This document shows, in pieces, positions 1 to 10,619 of a stretch of DNA of 37,852 nucleotides. The stretch comes from Plantago elongata (taxonomy: Eukaryota; Streptophyta; Magnoliopsida; Lamiales; Plantaginaceae): assembly GCA_036897095.1 (NCBI GenBank), contig JAYMSP010000994.1:1-37852 (forward strand), given 5' to 3'. Numbering within the stretch: position 1 is the first letter of the stretch; each line of letters begins with the position of its first letter. A program made the translations under genes and the position numbers. The notes beneath the pieces were generated by a model that did not search any database, was not told where the DNA came from, and was given only the letters and a program-made list of their open reading frames with translations.

Positions 1-205
1 GACTCGCCAAGCGTGTTGGCTCGCATGTATGTCGGACTCGCCAAGCGTGTTGGCTCGCATGTATGTCAGACTCGCCATGTGTGTCGGCTCTTATGTATGT
101 CAGACTCGCCAAGCGTGTTGGCTCGCACGTCCGTCAGACTCGCCAAGCGTGTTGGCTCGCATGTATGTCGAACTCGCCAAGTGTGTTGGCTAGTGTGTCT
201 GTCCG
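1..205. repeat. 34-bp tandem minisatellite
   Basis: About six head-to-tail copies of a 34-bp unit starting GACTCGCCAAGCGTGTTGGC, at 1, 35, 69, 103, 137 and 171; the last copies are diverged. The period is not a multiple of three, so open frames across it are by-products and no protein is proposed. The array runs off the left edge, so its full size is unknown. It abuts an LTR-like stretch and may be part of that element. Confidence 0.9.
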
Positions 206-585
206 CTAGGAGGTAGGGAGGCCCGACCCACGTGTGAGTTTGAGATGGACTCATTTGAAGATCATGGATTGGGTCGGGGTCTTGATGGACTAATTTGCCA
301 GCCTTGCTGGAAGAGCGAATTTTGGCCATTACACTGTTTAGGGACATATTCGCGAAAGGGTCACACATGATAAGTCAGAAAGAAATTCCCTACAGTTCAA
401 AATAGTGCAGTCCACTGAGTTGGAGTGTAAAACAACACTTCAAAGACCTATTCACGAAAGGTGATACATGCCCGACTCACCTCTTCATTGTATAAATAGA
501 CTCCCAAATTTAGGTTTTCTGGTAAAGATGGCTCCACAACTCTAGCAACGGGATTTTTGTGTAATTTTACAGTTATACAAGGGGT
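206..585 (+). mobile_element. LTR-like fragment with TATA box
   Basis: Non-coding sequence with an LTR-like layout: GC-richer upstream part, a clear TATA box (TATAAATAG, 491-499), then about 90 bases ending near TTTTACAGTTATACA. No gag or pol homology, primer-binding site or second LTR was seen, so the assignment is inference. It could instead be an ordinary promoter whose gene is not in the window. Confidence 0.35.
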
Positions 586-612
586 GTCGACGTAATAACC
601 CCGGTAATAAAC

Positions 613-1517
613 GGGAAAAATCCGAAAAAGGTACCCTAAATTGTGATATTTCCGAAAAAAGGTACCTTTGGTTGTTACCGTCCGACTTTTTTTACATTAA
701 CTTGACATTGTGTCCAATTTAGGTACCTAGTGACACGTGGCAGCTTAATTACGTGACACATGTCACATTGAAAAATACAGAATTACGGTGGATCTAAATG
801 TAAATACGATAATCTTTATTAATTGTAAATAGATCCTAAGTTTTAACAATATTACTAAATTACCTATATAAAAATATATCTCTATTGAAAATAATTTATA
901 AAAATCTAAAAAATAAAATCACTTACAAAATTCAAAAACTCAATTGAAAAGTTTATTGTAGCAAATCGCATTTTTAAATTTTTTATTGTTTTTATATGTA
1001 ATAAAACCTGAAATATATTTTTAAAAATATATTTGAATTATATTAAATAATTTATACACATAAATTACGATAGAGTGATACGTGTCCCCCCCCCCTTCTT
1101 AATTTAATTGTTTTTTATTTATTTTTCATATATAAAGTTAATTTAAAATTATAACTTTTAATTTTTAAAAAATTATATATATATATATTTTTTTATAATT
1201 TAAAATTAATTTTTCCCCTCTCCTTTCTTTCTTTTTAACCTTCTTTTATGTTGATTTTACAAAATAGGGTTGATTTAAAATAATAAAAAATTATATGGTG
1301 AAATTGAAAATTGTTAAAAATTTATTTTATTTGGAATTTTGCCTATTAAAATTTTAAAATTTCAATGTGACACGTGTCACGTAATTAAACTGTCACGTGT
1401 CACAATCTACTTAAATTAAACATAATCTCAATTTAAGGTATTATAATCGGACGATAACAACCAAGTGTACCTACTTTAAAAATGTCACAACTCGGGTATA
1501 TTTTTCAAATTTTCCCA
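613..1517. mobile_element. Non-autonomous Mutator-like element, long TIRs
   Basis: The 905-bp element is bounded by a perfect 9-bp direct duplication, GTAATAAAC, at 604-612 and 1518-1526. Its two ends are inverted copies of each other over about 165 bp (613 to about 780, and about 1350 to 1517). They can be followed through shared blocks such as TTGGTTGTTA, CGTCCGA and TTAATTACGTGACAC. The core is AT-rich, contains a 10-C run near 1087-1096 and has no coding potential. Long TIRs plus a 9-bp duplication are the hallmark of Mutator-like transposons. Both arms carry CACGTG palindromes. The right end lies only 188 bp before the start codon of the next gene, so the element probably forms part of its promoter region. 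Confidence 0.8.
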
Positions 1518-1559
1518 GTAATAAACTATTGGTTAAGAGCGGGGCCAGTGTGCCAGTGT

Positions 1560-1570
1560 GCTAACGGCTA
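1560..1570 (+). promoter_or_regulatory. MSA-like (MYB3R, G2/M) promoter motif
   Basis: GCTAACGGCTA matches the plant mitosis-specific activator consensus YCYAACGGYYA at 10 of 11 positions, including the AACGG core. It sits about 140 bp upstream of the start codon at 1706. A single match can occur by chance; it is listed because the downstream protein has a KEN-box-like motif. Confidence 0.35.
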
Positions 1571-1705
1571 CTTGGAAGCGATCCGATGTTTAAAATTTCC
1601 GCATCTGAATCCTGCTATGTCTTCTTCAACAGAACATTTCACAACGCTCCATTTCCCTTCAAACCCCCTTTTATGTTCAATCATCACAACTAGAACAAAC
1701 GAATC

Positions 1706-4700
1706 ATGTCATTTTACCAAAAAAGTTTCTCTAAAATCTTATCATCCTCCTCTTCTGGAAGCCGAGATTCCACTGATAGCACTGGTATTATTGAAGCTTC
1801 TGGCCGAGATGAAGAGTTTTACGAGGAAATCGAGGCTCCGAAGTTTGTCGATTTCAATTCCCCTGATCATTTCCGCCCAAATGACCGTTATTGGTTCTGC
1901 GAACGAGCCGGTTAGTTCAAATTAAAGCTTTTGCACTTTGCATTTTTAGACTGTTAATGTTTCTGTTCAGTTTATGAGGTATAATAGATTTGAAATTGTT
2001 GATCTACTGAAATTGCTGTTAGTTTGGAAAGTGTATAACCTAATTTGTGTAGATTAGCTGTTGGAATACCCTAAACCGGTAGAATATTTATCGGAGACAC
2101 GGCATTTTTTTTAGTAATTAACCTGAAATATAGCATTACAATTACAATTGTTGAATAAGATGAATTTGTCAATCGATTCTAGATGCAAATCATCACCACT
2201 CTCCGATGTCAAAGCGTTTGTAGCCGAGTGGCAAGCTGAGACACCCGTAACCATGAGGTCACGGGTTCGATTCACCAAAATGGGTGATTATATTCTCTGA
2301 GTAGAGATTGGTTGGTGGTTCGATTCCCCGAAATGGGTGATTATATTCTCTAAGTAGAGATTGTTGATTCGATTCTCCAAAATGGGTGATTATATTCTCT
2401 ACATATGAAGAGCTTAGTGCTGTTATTGAAGTATAGATTTTGTGAGAAATAAGAATGGACTTATTGGAAGTGTTTTTGAAAAAGTTAAGTTGGAACTCTT
2501 TCCCATTGATATCTTTCAATGTTACATGGGCGGTTTTTGTGTACTAGAGTTCGAGCATTGTAGCTTAATTGTGCTTGAACTATTATTGGGTGTGTAACAA
2601 TGGACTCATTGGAAGTGTAGTTTTTGAATAGTTGACGATTTGAAGAGTTTAAGTTACATGGGCGATTTGTTTGATAGTGTTATAGTAGTGTAGCTTAATT
2701 GTGCTTGAACTATGGATTATTGTGAGTATCAACTTTGGAAGTGTAGTTTGTGAATAGCTGATAGGGCGGTTTTGGAAGTGTTCTATGGTATCCTTAAATG
2801 TTTCGGTTTCTTGCACACTTACAGAAGAATGAGTATCATATGTTTGATGAATAAGTAGTTTAGAGACCTGAGCCTTGAGTTATTTACAGGTTGCGATCGA
2901 AAGCACGAGGAAGAAATGGATTCTGAAGTCATCTACAAGAAGTTTGTCCTTCGGGTTAGTTGTCTTTTGTAGACTGATAAAGTCTTTTTTGTAAAGCTCA
3001 GTGAAGGCCATGTTGATTAGATTTTTGAGCTATTCAAATTTGTTTCATCAGGTAATGGCAGCCAGGAGCCCGAATGTAAGATATCGAAAACTACTAGACA
3101 GAAATGCTTCAAGGTGTGTACAAAACATCTATAGATTGAGAGGGATATGCAGTTAATGATTGACTAACATTATCTATATTTAATCGTGTGCAGATCGCCG
3201 ATAAAGTGCCCTCTTTCAGCTCCTCCAAAATCATCTAGGCCAAGAATATCGAGAATGGCACTGATTTCATCGTTTTCTGGGAAGATGTCTGATGACAAGA
3301 AAAGGGTGGTTCGACCACTTTTGAAGTCTGGCTCTACTACTCCGGTTATGAAGGCAAGGCCAGTTGCTGCAAAGTATCTTACAACTCCAAGAACCAAGAA
3401 ATGCGTACCGAACGAGAACTCCTTTCGGAGTGTTCAGAATCCAAAACCTACAAATGTAGATATGCCAAAGAATCGTATAGTATCAAAAGCCTTGGTATTT
3501 CACTCTCCGGAGAAAGTTGCGAAGGTGAAGACTTCTGGTGATTTGCACACGCCTATAACAAAATTATGTGATGGAATGAGTAAGCTTCAGGTTTCGAGTC
3601 AGAAGAAACGTATTTTGGGCTACTCTAGCAAATCATCTCAGAATTTGAATGGTAGTGCTCTAAGGAGACCATTATCGAGTCAGAAGGTTTGTACTGAACC
3701 TAAAGAACAAACTTCTTGTTCCAAGGGTGTTGCTAGATCAGCAAGATCTAATTGCATCCATAGAAAGTTAACTAAGAAAGATGGGTCAGAAAAGCAGCAG
3801 GCAAACATTTGTTCAGTCACCGGTGAAGAGGGAGAACATATCAAACAAGATCTGTTGACTAGAGATGCCAGATTTCAAGAATCAAGACAAGAAGATGACA
3901 GAGAAACGAGTGGTAAATGCTCAAATGTTGAACAAAGTGATAATTCAACATCTGAAGTAATGAAGGAAGACGAAAGTAATTCAGCTGAAATGGAGAGAAA
4001 AGCATTTGAATCTATAGATAGTGATCATGATAAGGAAAATGCACCAGCCTCTGATGGAAATAGGTTTGTGTCTTGACTCATGTTTGCTAGTGAATTCATT
4101 ATACATTTATACTGTGTCCATGTGTCGCATTAAGTTCATGTGATATTTATCATTACTAATATGAGCAAACAACAATTCTGTGCAGAATGCAAGACGTTGC
4201 AAGTGAGAGGCAAAATGGAAAAAAAATCTTTGGCATGCATGGCAAGGGTGGTCAAGTTAAAAAGGTTTGTTTCTTGTGTTTATGCTTCCATACTGAGAAT
4301 TGGTTGTTTTGGTTTGGTAACATTCATGTTTCAGACATCTATTTCTATGTATAGAGTGTTCAAGCTCCAGACAAGCCAGTCATGAAGTTCAAGAAACCAA
4401 AGCCGACCACCTTGAAACCTTTCAGGTTAAGAACTGATGTAAGTATCTTTATTCATTTAGCTTGTTATTGATAGAGATCTGTAGTCTTACAGAAATGCCT
4501 AATACAAGTTTATAACTCTAGGAGAGAGGAATCCTGAAAGAGGCCAGCTTAGAAAAAAGGACCAAAAATTTGGCACCTGAAAGTGAATCTGCCAATTTGA
4601 GCATGCCTGGTCAAAAGTTGCAGAAAAGGCAAATCAAAGATGAACAAGTGAGTATACTTTCACCACACCTGTCAAAGTTTGGCCTCGTGAACTAACATTG

Positions 4701-5482
4701 TAATACTAAATAATGAGCACAAAACTCTATTATTTCAAGGGCCGTGATCGCATGATTAATTTATATGTTTTGCAGAAAGGTGAAAGAATATCGAAAGCAA
4801 CTGCTGCTTATAAACCAGAAGGGCATAAGCCTTTGCTTCATGGGAAACTAAAACAAATGAATACTTCACTTGGTAATGATCCAAGTAAAAACCTGGAGAA
4901 AAGAAGAAAAATCAGATCCCCACTCCGGTGAGTAAAAAGTAGTGTTATCCTTACAAAAAGTGGACTAGTTTCATCCTTCTAAGATATGCAACGGCTTCGG
5001 CCAATGGTGTCGAATTCTTCCATGTCGCCAATAACTTGAGACAATCCCTACTGTCATAGTAGTATTTGAGGGATGCAGTATTCATTAGACTTCATTATAT
5101 TTTGTGCTATTTGATTCAAGTTACATAATGCGAAGCTGATGCTCTTATTTATGGATTGTGCTCCTATATGTCGGTTGTTTTAATGTGGATAAACTTAGGT
5201 TGAGCTGCATTTTGTAGGACTATGTCAACCAAGAAGCCACCGATTTATTTTCTAGTTCCTGGCCAGAAACTGGATGTGATACCTGAAGCATCACCTGAAG
5301 TTCGTAAAGAAAAGGTCCAGAAGCCAGTTGAGAACATTGTCCCATCCATCAATGCTGCTGCTACTTGTGCATCATCACGTGCAAGGCAGCCTGTCACTGT
5401 TCCTGTGGAGCCAACCTTTCACACTACCCATACACCAAGAAGCTGCACCAAGAAACTAAAAAGGATGATGATTGTCACTTAA
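1706..5482 (+). CDS. Conserved basic plant protein, unknown function (9 exons, 635 aa)
   Basis: Exons read as 1706-1910, 2890-2954, 3052-3113, 3194-4063, 4186-4264, 4355-4438, 4522-4647, 4776-4927 and 5218-5482. All introns are GT-AG and the frame stays open throughout, giving 635 residues. The N-terminus has an acidic/aromatic block (EAPKFVDF, then DRYWFCERAGCDRKHEEEMD, about residues 46-78). I recognise it as a conserved plant type but cannot name it. The long exon 4 encodes a Ser/Lys/Arg-rich, probably disordered region. DKENAP at residues 390-395 is a textbook KEN box, and RxxL motifs (RKLL, RGIL) are possible D-boxes. A basic block rich in KPKP and a C-terminal Pro/Thr-rich segment follow. 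No signal peptide or membrane segment is visible. The N-terminal EAPKFxDF motif recalls TPX2-like microtubule proteins, but that link is weak. The ATG at 1706 is the first in the conserved frame. An MSA-like motif upstream and the KEN box would fit a cell-cycle-regulated protein; this is inference. Confidence 0.85.
2215..2276 (+). mobile_element. tRNA-derived SINE-like head (Pol III boxes A and B)
   Basis: Within intron 1 of the preceding gene. TAGCCGAGTGGC at 2221-2232 matches box A, and GGTTCGATTCA at 2264-2274 matches box B. Their 31-nt separation is typical of an internal RNA polymerase III promoter. The sequence cannot be folded into a full tRNA cloverleaf with acceptor stem, so a tRNA-derived SINE is more likely than a working tRNA gene. 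Its 3' part runs into the tandem repeat that follows. The SINE family cannot be named by eye. Confidence 0.6.
2266..2400 (+). repeat. Three-copy tandem repeat of the SINE tail
   Basis: Three copies of a 49-53-bp unit start at 2266, 2319 and 2368. Each begins with TTCGATTC, continues AAATGGGTGATTATATTCTC and, in the first two copies, ends with a GTAGAGATTG block. Each unit therefore re-uses the box B core followed by the same tail, as if the 3' part of the SINE had been amplified in place. Confidence 0.85.
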
Positions 5483-6192
5483 GTCAGGGAGCGGATGGGC
5501 GCTATGCCATGCAGTTGTTCAATCATCTATTGAATTGTGTGTTGTTTAATCTGTTAGGATCACTTACATGGATACATCTGTTGAAATTTGTAACAAGGAA
5601 CAACACAACAGTTTTGATTCTTTTGTTGTCAATACAAGATTTGATAATTCAATGTTTTTTGTGGGGCTTCTTTCTTATCATCCAGTTCTTGCAAAGTCTA
5701 TACATCCATCTCTTATGATCCTCTCATTACCTCAAAACTATACATCCATCTCTTATGGCCTAGACTTATGAACTACTAAGTGAAATTTTGTCAAACATGG
5801 CGCCTCCCTCACTGCGACTGTCTAGGTTACCCATTTATCCGATAGCACTCCACTCTAATCAACCAGCAATCACACTAATTTACGCCTCAATTACCAGTGG
5901 TAAAAAGAATTATAGGCCAAAAATTCGTTCATTTGTACACAAATGTACAGTGACAGGGCTCTACACTGTCCTGTTGCAAGCAAACAAACAAACAGATGGG
6001 AGAAAATGAACCAACCAAAGGCAGATAGATATCCCATAGCCACAAAGACTGGATACATAAACAAAGGCCAAGAAAAATCACATTTTTCCAAAATTTCCCA
6101 CCAAGAATATAGGAGTAGTATATTATCTATCCTTACACTATCCCTTTTCTGTTTATGCAAATCAATTCCAATCCCTTCACTCAAACAACACT
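5483..6192. other. Intergenic: 3' end of gene 1 and promoter of the MDH gene
   Basis: A 710-bp spacer between two co-oriented genes. It must hold the 3' UTR of the upstream gene and the promoter and 5' UTR of the malate dehydrogenase gene, but I see no clear TATA box. A perfect 20-bp direct repeat starting CTATACATCCATC lies at 5698-5717 and 5738-5757 (40-bp offset). Short open frames here show no family features and are ignored. Confidence 0.6.
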
Positions 6193-8865
6193 ATGGACGC
6201 CAATCAACGTATTTCAAGAATTTCAGCTCATCTCAACCCATCATATCTCCAGGTTTTATGTCCAATTCAAGAAAAAGATTCGATTTTTTTTTTTATTTTG
6301 CTTGATCATGTTGATGGGTATACTGATTCTCGATTGATTGAACAGATGGGAGGAGAAAGCCCCATTTTGAGGCAATCTGATTGCAGGGCAAAAGGAGGTG
6401 CACCTGGATTCAAAGTGGCTATTTTAGGTGCTGCTGGAGGGATAGGTCAGCCATTGGCTATGCTGATGAAGATGAACCCATTGGTGTCTGTTCTGCATCT
6501 TTACGACGTCGTTAATGCTCCCGGTGTCACTGCTGATATCAGTCATATGGATACTGGGGCAGTTGTAAGTTCACCTGTTCATATTTCTCTCTGCCTTGCA
6601 ACTGTTCGATATAATGCCTGTGAGGGTGTATGTATCATTTGGTACTCTATTGGTCCAATTTTGAGTGTGCTGAGTAGATATTGGTGTTAGAGTTATGATA
6701 TATTCTTATAGTTTTGCGTGTTTGTAATCAATGAACTATTAGAAAGATGATATAGGACTTGCTTTATGAGAAGATACGAAAGAGCTTTGAGGATCTGATT
6801 TGGCTCTATCTGCTTAACTTCAAAGAGCTATGTTACGAATTGAAATAGAACTGTTTTTTGGATTGAAGAAATTATTGCCCCGTAGAGTTTGTCAGGAAAG
6901 GAAGTGATATCAAGGAGTTATATAGAATCTTTCGCTTTCTTATTGGTTTCTTGCTACATGAATGTGTTCTGATATGGTACTTCGCATCGAATATACTAAA
7001 TTTCTGCTCAAAAGAGTTATGGTTCATGATCGTTGAAGTGTGAGATTTTTTGCATATATCAAAGAATCTGTGAGACTACTCATTTATATATTTTTTTCTT
7101 CATATGTTCTATGTTCGGATTCTTTAACTTCACTTCCATTCAAGTTTAGTTGATTTTCAGTTTCCACTTTGATATAGTAACTTGCTAGCATTTACTTTTA
7201 GAGAGATTTGTGCTGTTTCTCAATTTTTGGTTTCTAGAAATGAGAAAACTGTTTTGCTTTCAGGTGAGGGGTTTTCTGGGGCAACCGCAACTGGAGGCTG
7301 CATTAACAGGAATGGACCTTGTTGTCATTCCTGCTGGTGTGCCAAGGAAGCCTGGAATGACCAGAGATGATCTTTTCAAAATCAATGCTGGGATAGTTAG
7401 AACCTTATGTGAAGGTATCGCAAAGTGTTGTCCTAATGCACTTGTTAATCTGATCAGTAATCCGGTGAACTCTACGGTACCAATTGCTGCTGAAGTTTTC
7501 AAAAACGCTGGCACTTATGACCCAAAGAAATTGTTGGGAGTCACCATGCTTGATGTTGTGAGAGCCAGAACTTTTGTGGTACGTAAGAACCTGATTTAGC
7601 ACATAATATTTGCATCTGGATGAACGGTTTTGATTACATGCAATGAGTTATTTCATTCATGTGGCATTGAAATTGTTCTAGGCTGAAGTTTTGGGACTTG
7701 ATCCAAGGGAAGTTGATGTTCCTGTGGTTGGTGGTCATGCGGGTGTCACGATTTTGCCTCTCCTCTCACAGGTTTGAGATGATGAGCATTTTGAAGCTCT
7801 CGGAGTTTGATTTCCTGACAACAGCTTATGATTTGTTCAAGATGGAATTGATCATGAGTCATGACCGTACTTTGTATCATGCTCTGCAGGTAAAGCCTGC
7901 TTGTTCCCTTACCGCAGATGAAGTCGACTACCTAACAAAACGTATTCAAGATGGTGGAACGGAGGTTGTTCAGGTACAGTTCGTAGCTATCTTCACTTAT
8001 TCAACTCTGCACTGGAATCCAACTGGTTGAACATAGATCTAACGGCCATTCAATTGCAGGCAAAAGCTGGCGCTGGCTCTGCAACTCTATCAATGGTAAC
8101 TAATTTCTATCATATTGCTCTAAACACCACATGATTGTGAAGCCTGGAACATTTTGTTTATTAAAGGAGCAAAAGATGACATGCATGTTAAATCACAGGC
8201 ATATGCAGCAGTAAAATTTGCAGATGCATGTCTCCGTGGCTTAAGAGGAGATGCTGGCGTTGTCGAATGTGCTTTTGTAGCATCCCAGGTATCTTGCTCA
8301 ACCTGTCATTTCTAGGTTTTGAACTGCGTTAAGAATAACTTGCACTAAATCCCCCTGTGTTGCGTGCGGTTGTTGTAACTAGGTATAATATTCCCTCTTA
8401 CTTTTAATGACCATGCACCAGGTTCAAACTCTTGCCAAGATTTAGAAAGTTTTACATTAGCAAAAACATCCGATTGTGAAAAGAAAGGGTTAGGCGGTTA
8501 GCATAGTGTTCTGAAAAGGAAAAGATAGCTTAGAACTCAAATTCTTGCCAAGATTGGAAAGCTTTGGACAGGTTATATGTTCTCTGGTAAATTTTGTCTC
8601 ACATGAGCTAATGGCTATCTACAGGTGACAGAACTCCCTTTCTTCGCCACGAAAGTACGACTCGGGCGCGGAGGAATAGAGGAGGTGTACCAACTGGGTC
8701 CTTTGAATGAATATGAAAGGTAATACAATTAGTGGTTTCATTTATCTTCTTTAAGAACGTCAGAAAATGACTTGTTTTGTAAATGTTTGCAGAGTTGGGT
8801 TGGAGATAGCAAAGAAAGAGTTGGCAGAAAGCATTACAAAGGGTGCCACCTTCATCAAGAAATAA
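6193..8865 (+). CDS. PMDH: Peroxisomal (glyoxysomal) NAD-malate dehydrogenase
   Basis: Interconverts malate and oxaloacetate with NAD(H) in peroxisomes, re-oxidising NADH for fatty-acid beta-oxidation and serving the glyoxylate cycle and photorespiration. Exons: 6193-6252, 6346-6564, 7264-7578, 7682-7771, 7890-7973, 8060-8095, 8199-8288, 8625-8719, 8793-8865; 353 residues, matching the family (about 354-356). Residues 6-14 (RISRISAHL) form a PTS2 signal, and Cys33 before RAKGG marks the usual presequence processing site. The NAD loop GAAGGIG is at 48-54. Substrate arginines are R121, R127 and R193, Asn159 lies in ISNPVN, and the catalytic pair is D205 (LDPR) and H217 (GGHAG). Oddities: Arg195 follows the catalytic R193-A194 where most peroxisomal enzymes have Asn, and the first intron (93 nt) is in frame and stop-free. 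Identity is secure; the exact paralogue number is not. Confidence 0.97.
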
Positions 8866-9043
8866 GATTGTATCATCAGTTCCTTTTCTCCCTACGATGT
8901 CTCTTTTACAGGATAAATATTGTATATTTCAATCTCTGATAAATGTGATATTTACTACATATTAACTGTGGTTTCTGTCAGAGATTTTTGAGTCATGATA
9001 TCTCGAAACAATGGTCTACTCTTATCCATATATATTCCTAGGA

Positions 9044-9177
9044 AGGCTGTATTCTCTTAAAAATAAATTTAGTTTAGTCTAGTTCAGTTCAATTCAATTT
9101 AGTTCAAGTCGATTTAGTTATAATTTATATATACTTCAGTTCAGTTTAGTAAATCTCAGTTGAAGAAAACACAGCCT
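9044..9177. mobile_element. Small MITE with CAGTT-rich core (copy A)
   Basis: 134-bp element with imperfect inverted ends: AGGCTGTATTCTCTT at 9044-9058, and the complement of AGGCTGTGTTTTCTT at 9163-9177 (2 of 15 differ). The core is made of AGTTCAGTTCA-type pentamers and an ATAATTTATA block. Related copies lie at about 33000-33113 and 37591-37738. No clear target duplication. It lies about 180 bp past the malate dehydrogenase stop codon, near the end of its 3' UTR. Confidence 0.7.
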
Positions 9178-10619
9178 AACTGTTACTTATATCAAACAAT
9201 TGAGCGCCCATGAATCATGCTATCCTATGCAATGGTCTTACACCTATTCATTGGGGACTCCATACTAGAGTGAGTTATAAACGATAACGACCTATATGAC
9301 GATGAGGTTATTCATGATTTGGTTACACGTTATATTAATATGCCGTCATTGTCCATTTGGGACTTAAAATTACACCGAATTTACTATTGAAAGTTGAAAC
9401 CATCCAAAAGCTATCATACCATTTAAGAGTGAGTTTGTGTTCTTATAAGCCTTTAACATACTCGCTATTAATTAACCATAATGTACAATGTTGGATATTA
9501 TATATGCGTTTTTGTTCGAAATCATACAATTGTTTTGCCTTAGCAACAAGTAAGAAATGCCACTTCGTTATGAGATACACCAACTTCTGAATTAGTTAAA
9601 GAAGGCCAAACCTACTTTTATAAGTTGTAAATTATATATTACTGTCAGATTAGGCACATGTTTTCATGTATTTGTTCCTCCAGTATTTCTCCTATTTTAT
9701 TATCCAAAGTCCAAACCACTCAACTCTTTTACATGCCATTCCTTTCAACCTTTTCATATTTTTCAACTTTTCATGCACTACGAACTTTCCCCAACCACCA
9801 ATTATAACCGAATTCCATTATTCTTCCACAATTGTTGGAAAATAATTCTCCCTAACCCAACTATTACCGAATACTAAATTTTATGAAAGTTCTCCTACAT
9901 TTTAAGAGTTCGAAAAGACTCCTAATTTCTCGTAAAAGTTGTCTTTATTTTATACCTACCATTTTGGTCCCTTTTTCGCGGATCCTTTTCGCAAATCGAA
10001 GTTTTGGACTTTGGGTTCGAGTTGAACGGTTTCCATAATTTGATTGAGTATAAAAGGTCTTTTTCCTTTCTTTTTTATATCATTTATCTTATTCATGCTC
10101 TCTCATTTTTTTTGAATCTGACCTAATTCGATCTCCTCTCAATTGCCACCTTCTCCTCTCCATTCTCTAGCCACCGTACCACAGCTCACCAGAGCCTGTT
10201 GTTGTCTCCATGACATGCTCTCAACCTTGACGTCACTCGTCCGCAACTTTCTCATATCCGCGATGAAGGTAAATAAACATCTATCGTTCCAGTTTTAGTG
10301 TGTGATTCAATGATTTGATTAGTTCCATCCACAATGGTACGGTTTTTCCCAAACTCCCTAATTTATTCATTTATGAATTTACCACGTTTATATTATGTTG
10401 TTCTCGTTCAATTTGTTTGGAATCTAATTCGAGAAGTTACTTGAAGATTGTTTCTTGTAGTTGATTGTCATTGATATGTGTATTGATATTAAAATATTTA
10501 AAGTTTGTTTCGTTTTGTTTTTGTTTTTGGATGAATCAGACCTCATTTAGTTTTTGTTTACATAGTCTATGTTTCACTAAAAATTATCTAGTTTATTTTG
10601 AGTCAAAATGTCTATGTCG
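9178..10619. other. Intergenic, no gene recognised
   Basis: AT-rich DNA with only short open frames lacking any recognisable motif. The part at 10090-10270 is pyrimidine- and C-rich like a plant 5' leader and ends in ATGAAG before GTAAATAAAC, but no downstream exon could be joined to it. Confidence 0.5.

Noticed and set aside
1482-1925. 147-residue plus-strand open frame overlapping exon 1 of gene 1
   Set aside because: It lies in a different frame from the conserved exon that splices correctly, starts inside the transposon end, and has no conserved motif.
2221-2290. A functional tRNA gene
   Set aside because: Boxes A and B are present but no acceptor stem or proper anticodon arm can be formed; a SINE head fits better.
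3170-3397. Minus-strand frame opposite exon 4 of gene 1
   Set aside because: Antisense shadow of a well-supported coding exon.
7260-7602. Minus-strand frames opposite exon 3 of malate dehydrogenase
   Set aside because: Antisense shadows of a conserved exon; no independent evidence.
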